Below the pieces are notes generated by a model that was given only the letters and a program-made list of their open reading frames with translations, made no database searches and was not told the DNA's origin. Shown here piece after piece: positions 63,609 through 64,000 of a DNA stretch of 64,000 nucleotides. This DNA comes from Paraburkholderia bryophila. Its GTDB lineage: Bacteria > Pseudomonadota > Gammaproteobacteria > Burkholderiales > Burkholderiaceae. Location: the NCBI RefSeq assembly GCF_003269035.1, contig NZ_QLTK01000036.1, forward strand, positions 1 through 64,000, given 5' to 3'. A program made the position numbers and the translations under genes. Each line of letters starts with the position of its first letter. Position 1 is the first letter of the stretch.

Positions 63609-64000
63609 ATGTTCCGAACTGCTTTTGATGTTTTGCATCGCGCCGGTTTCTTCTTCGCTCGAATTGCGCGTCGTCCTTCCTTTCTCAGCCGAGTCGCGGC
63701 GGGTTCGCGCGGCAATTTGCGGCCGCTCGGCGCGTCTGGTGCCGTGCGTGCGCCACGCGTATGGGCGCTCCTCAGCACCGCGGCGTGCATGCTGGCGCTG
63801 GGTACCGCGCTAAGCGCCTGCTCGCCGACTTTCGACTGGCGCACCATCATGAATAACGACAACGGCTACACCGTCGACCTGCCGGCCAAGCCTGGCCACG
63901 ATCAGCGGGCGGTGCAGATCGGCGGCACCTCGATGCCGATGGCGATGCAAACCGCCGAGGCCGGCGACGCGCTGTTTGCCGTCGGCACGATCATGCTGCC
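63609..64000 (+). CDS. Lipoprotein, function unknown (truncated by the window end)
   Basis: An ORF from ATG 63609 runs off the window after about 130 codons. A hydrophobic segment ends in a lipobox-like LSAC near residue 70, so the mature protein would be a lipoprotein beginning CSPTFDWRTIMNNDNGY. ATG 63789 is an alternative start directly at the signal peptide and would give a shorter, more typical leader. I recognise the sequence only as a Burkholderia-type uncharacterised lipoprotein. Confidence 0.6.
   Translation, partial: MFRTAFDVLHRAGFFFARIARRPSFLSRVAAGSRGNLRPLGASGAVRAPRVWALLSTAACMLALGTALSACSPTFDWRTIMNNDNGYTVDLPAKPGHDQRAVQIGGTSMPMAMQTAEAGDALFAVGTIML

Overview
The window looks like a chromosomal segment of a Burkholderia sensu lato species, most likely Paraburkholderia (Betaproteobacteria). 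The evidence is a uniformly high GC content with GC-rich third codon positions, a PhaM-type polyhydroxyalkanoate granule regulator, a methionine synthase split into two genes, DUF1840, DUF2917 and DUF3567 family proteins, an AceK gene, and the birA-coaX / MlaE-MlaF-MlaD arrangement. No rRNA, tRNA, insertion sequence, prophage or CRISPR array was recognised. It reads as core genome with a few accessory transport and regulatory modules.

Layout. 0-5.4 kb (minus strand): a secreted alpha/beta hydrolase, then thiolase, a short-chain dehydrogenase and YchJ, with beta-carbonic anhydrase overlapping the thiolase start; a 12-bp tandem repeat lies inside this cluster. 5.4-9.1 kb: aceK, a MerR regulator with a textbook MerR promoter, and a divergent metallo-beta-lactamase-fold hydrolase. 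9.1-15.4 kb: a peptide-type ABC binding protein, then argS, a SPOR protein, dsbA and an SDR in one run. 15.8-21 kb: DUF1840, a tiny Lys-rich secreted protein, split metH, DUF3567. 21-30.2 kb: catabolic and storage genes (enol-lactonase, DUF3108, IclR with divergent FAH-family hydrolase, a branched-chain-type binding protein, enoyl-CoA hydratase, PhaM, a diiron ferritin-like protein).

30.3-38.9 kb: hldE-C faces a shortened SPOR-like gene, coaX and birA. Divergent from birA is an Mla-type lipid transport operon (permease with N-terminal extension, ATPase, MCE protein, PqiC-like lipoprotein), followed by VanZ, a 2Fe-2S protein and a small hydrolase. 39-45 kb: dacC, a D-amino-acid transaminase gene and ybeD, then a divergent LysR/DUF2917 pair, then lipB and lipA. 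45-49.5 kb: two small membrane proteins, a tauABC-like transporter without tauD, and a HAD phosphatase. 49.7-57.7 kb: a Na/Pi cotransporter, a GlpR-type DeoR repressor, and a divergent glycerophosphodiesterase plus four-gene ABC transporter whose intergenic region carries GlpR-like operator half-sites. 57.7-62.8 kb: dctA under an excellent sigma-54 promoter, with dctB and dctD immediately downstream. The window ends with a TlpA-like thioredoxin and a truncated lipoprotein gene.

The most interesting signals are regulatory or structural: the sigma-54 promoter and 9-codon leader ORF of dctA, the GlpR-like operator cluster, the MerR promoter with a 19-bp spacer, a recurring GYTACAAT -10 motif that bears on start-site choice for mlaE and birA, the loss of the SPOR domain from the gene facing hldE, the 12-bp tandem repeat, and an unannotated 44-residue membrane protein. 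I found no clearly new multi-gene defence or metabolic system.
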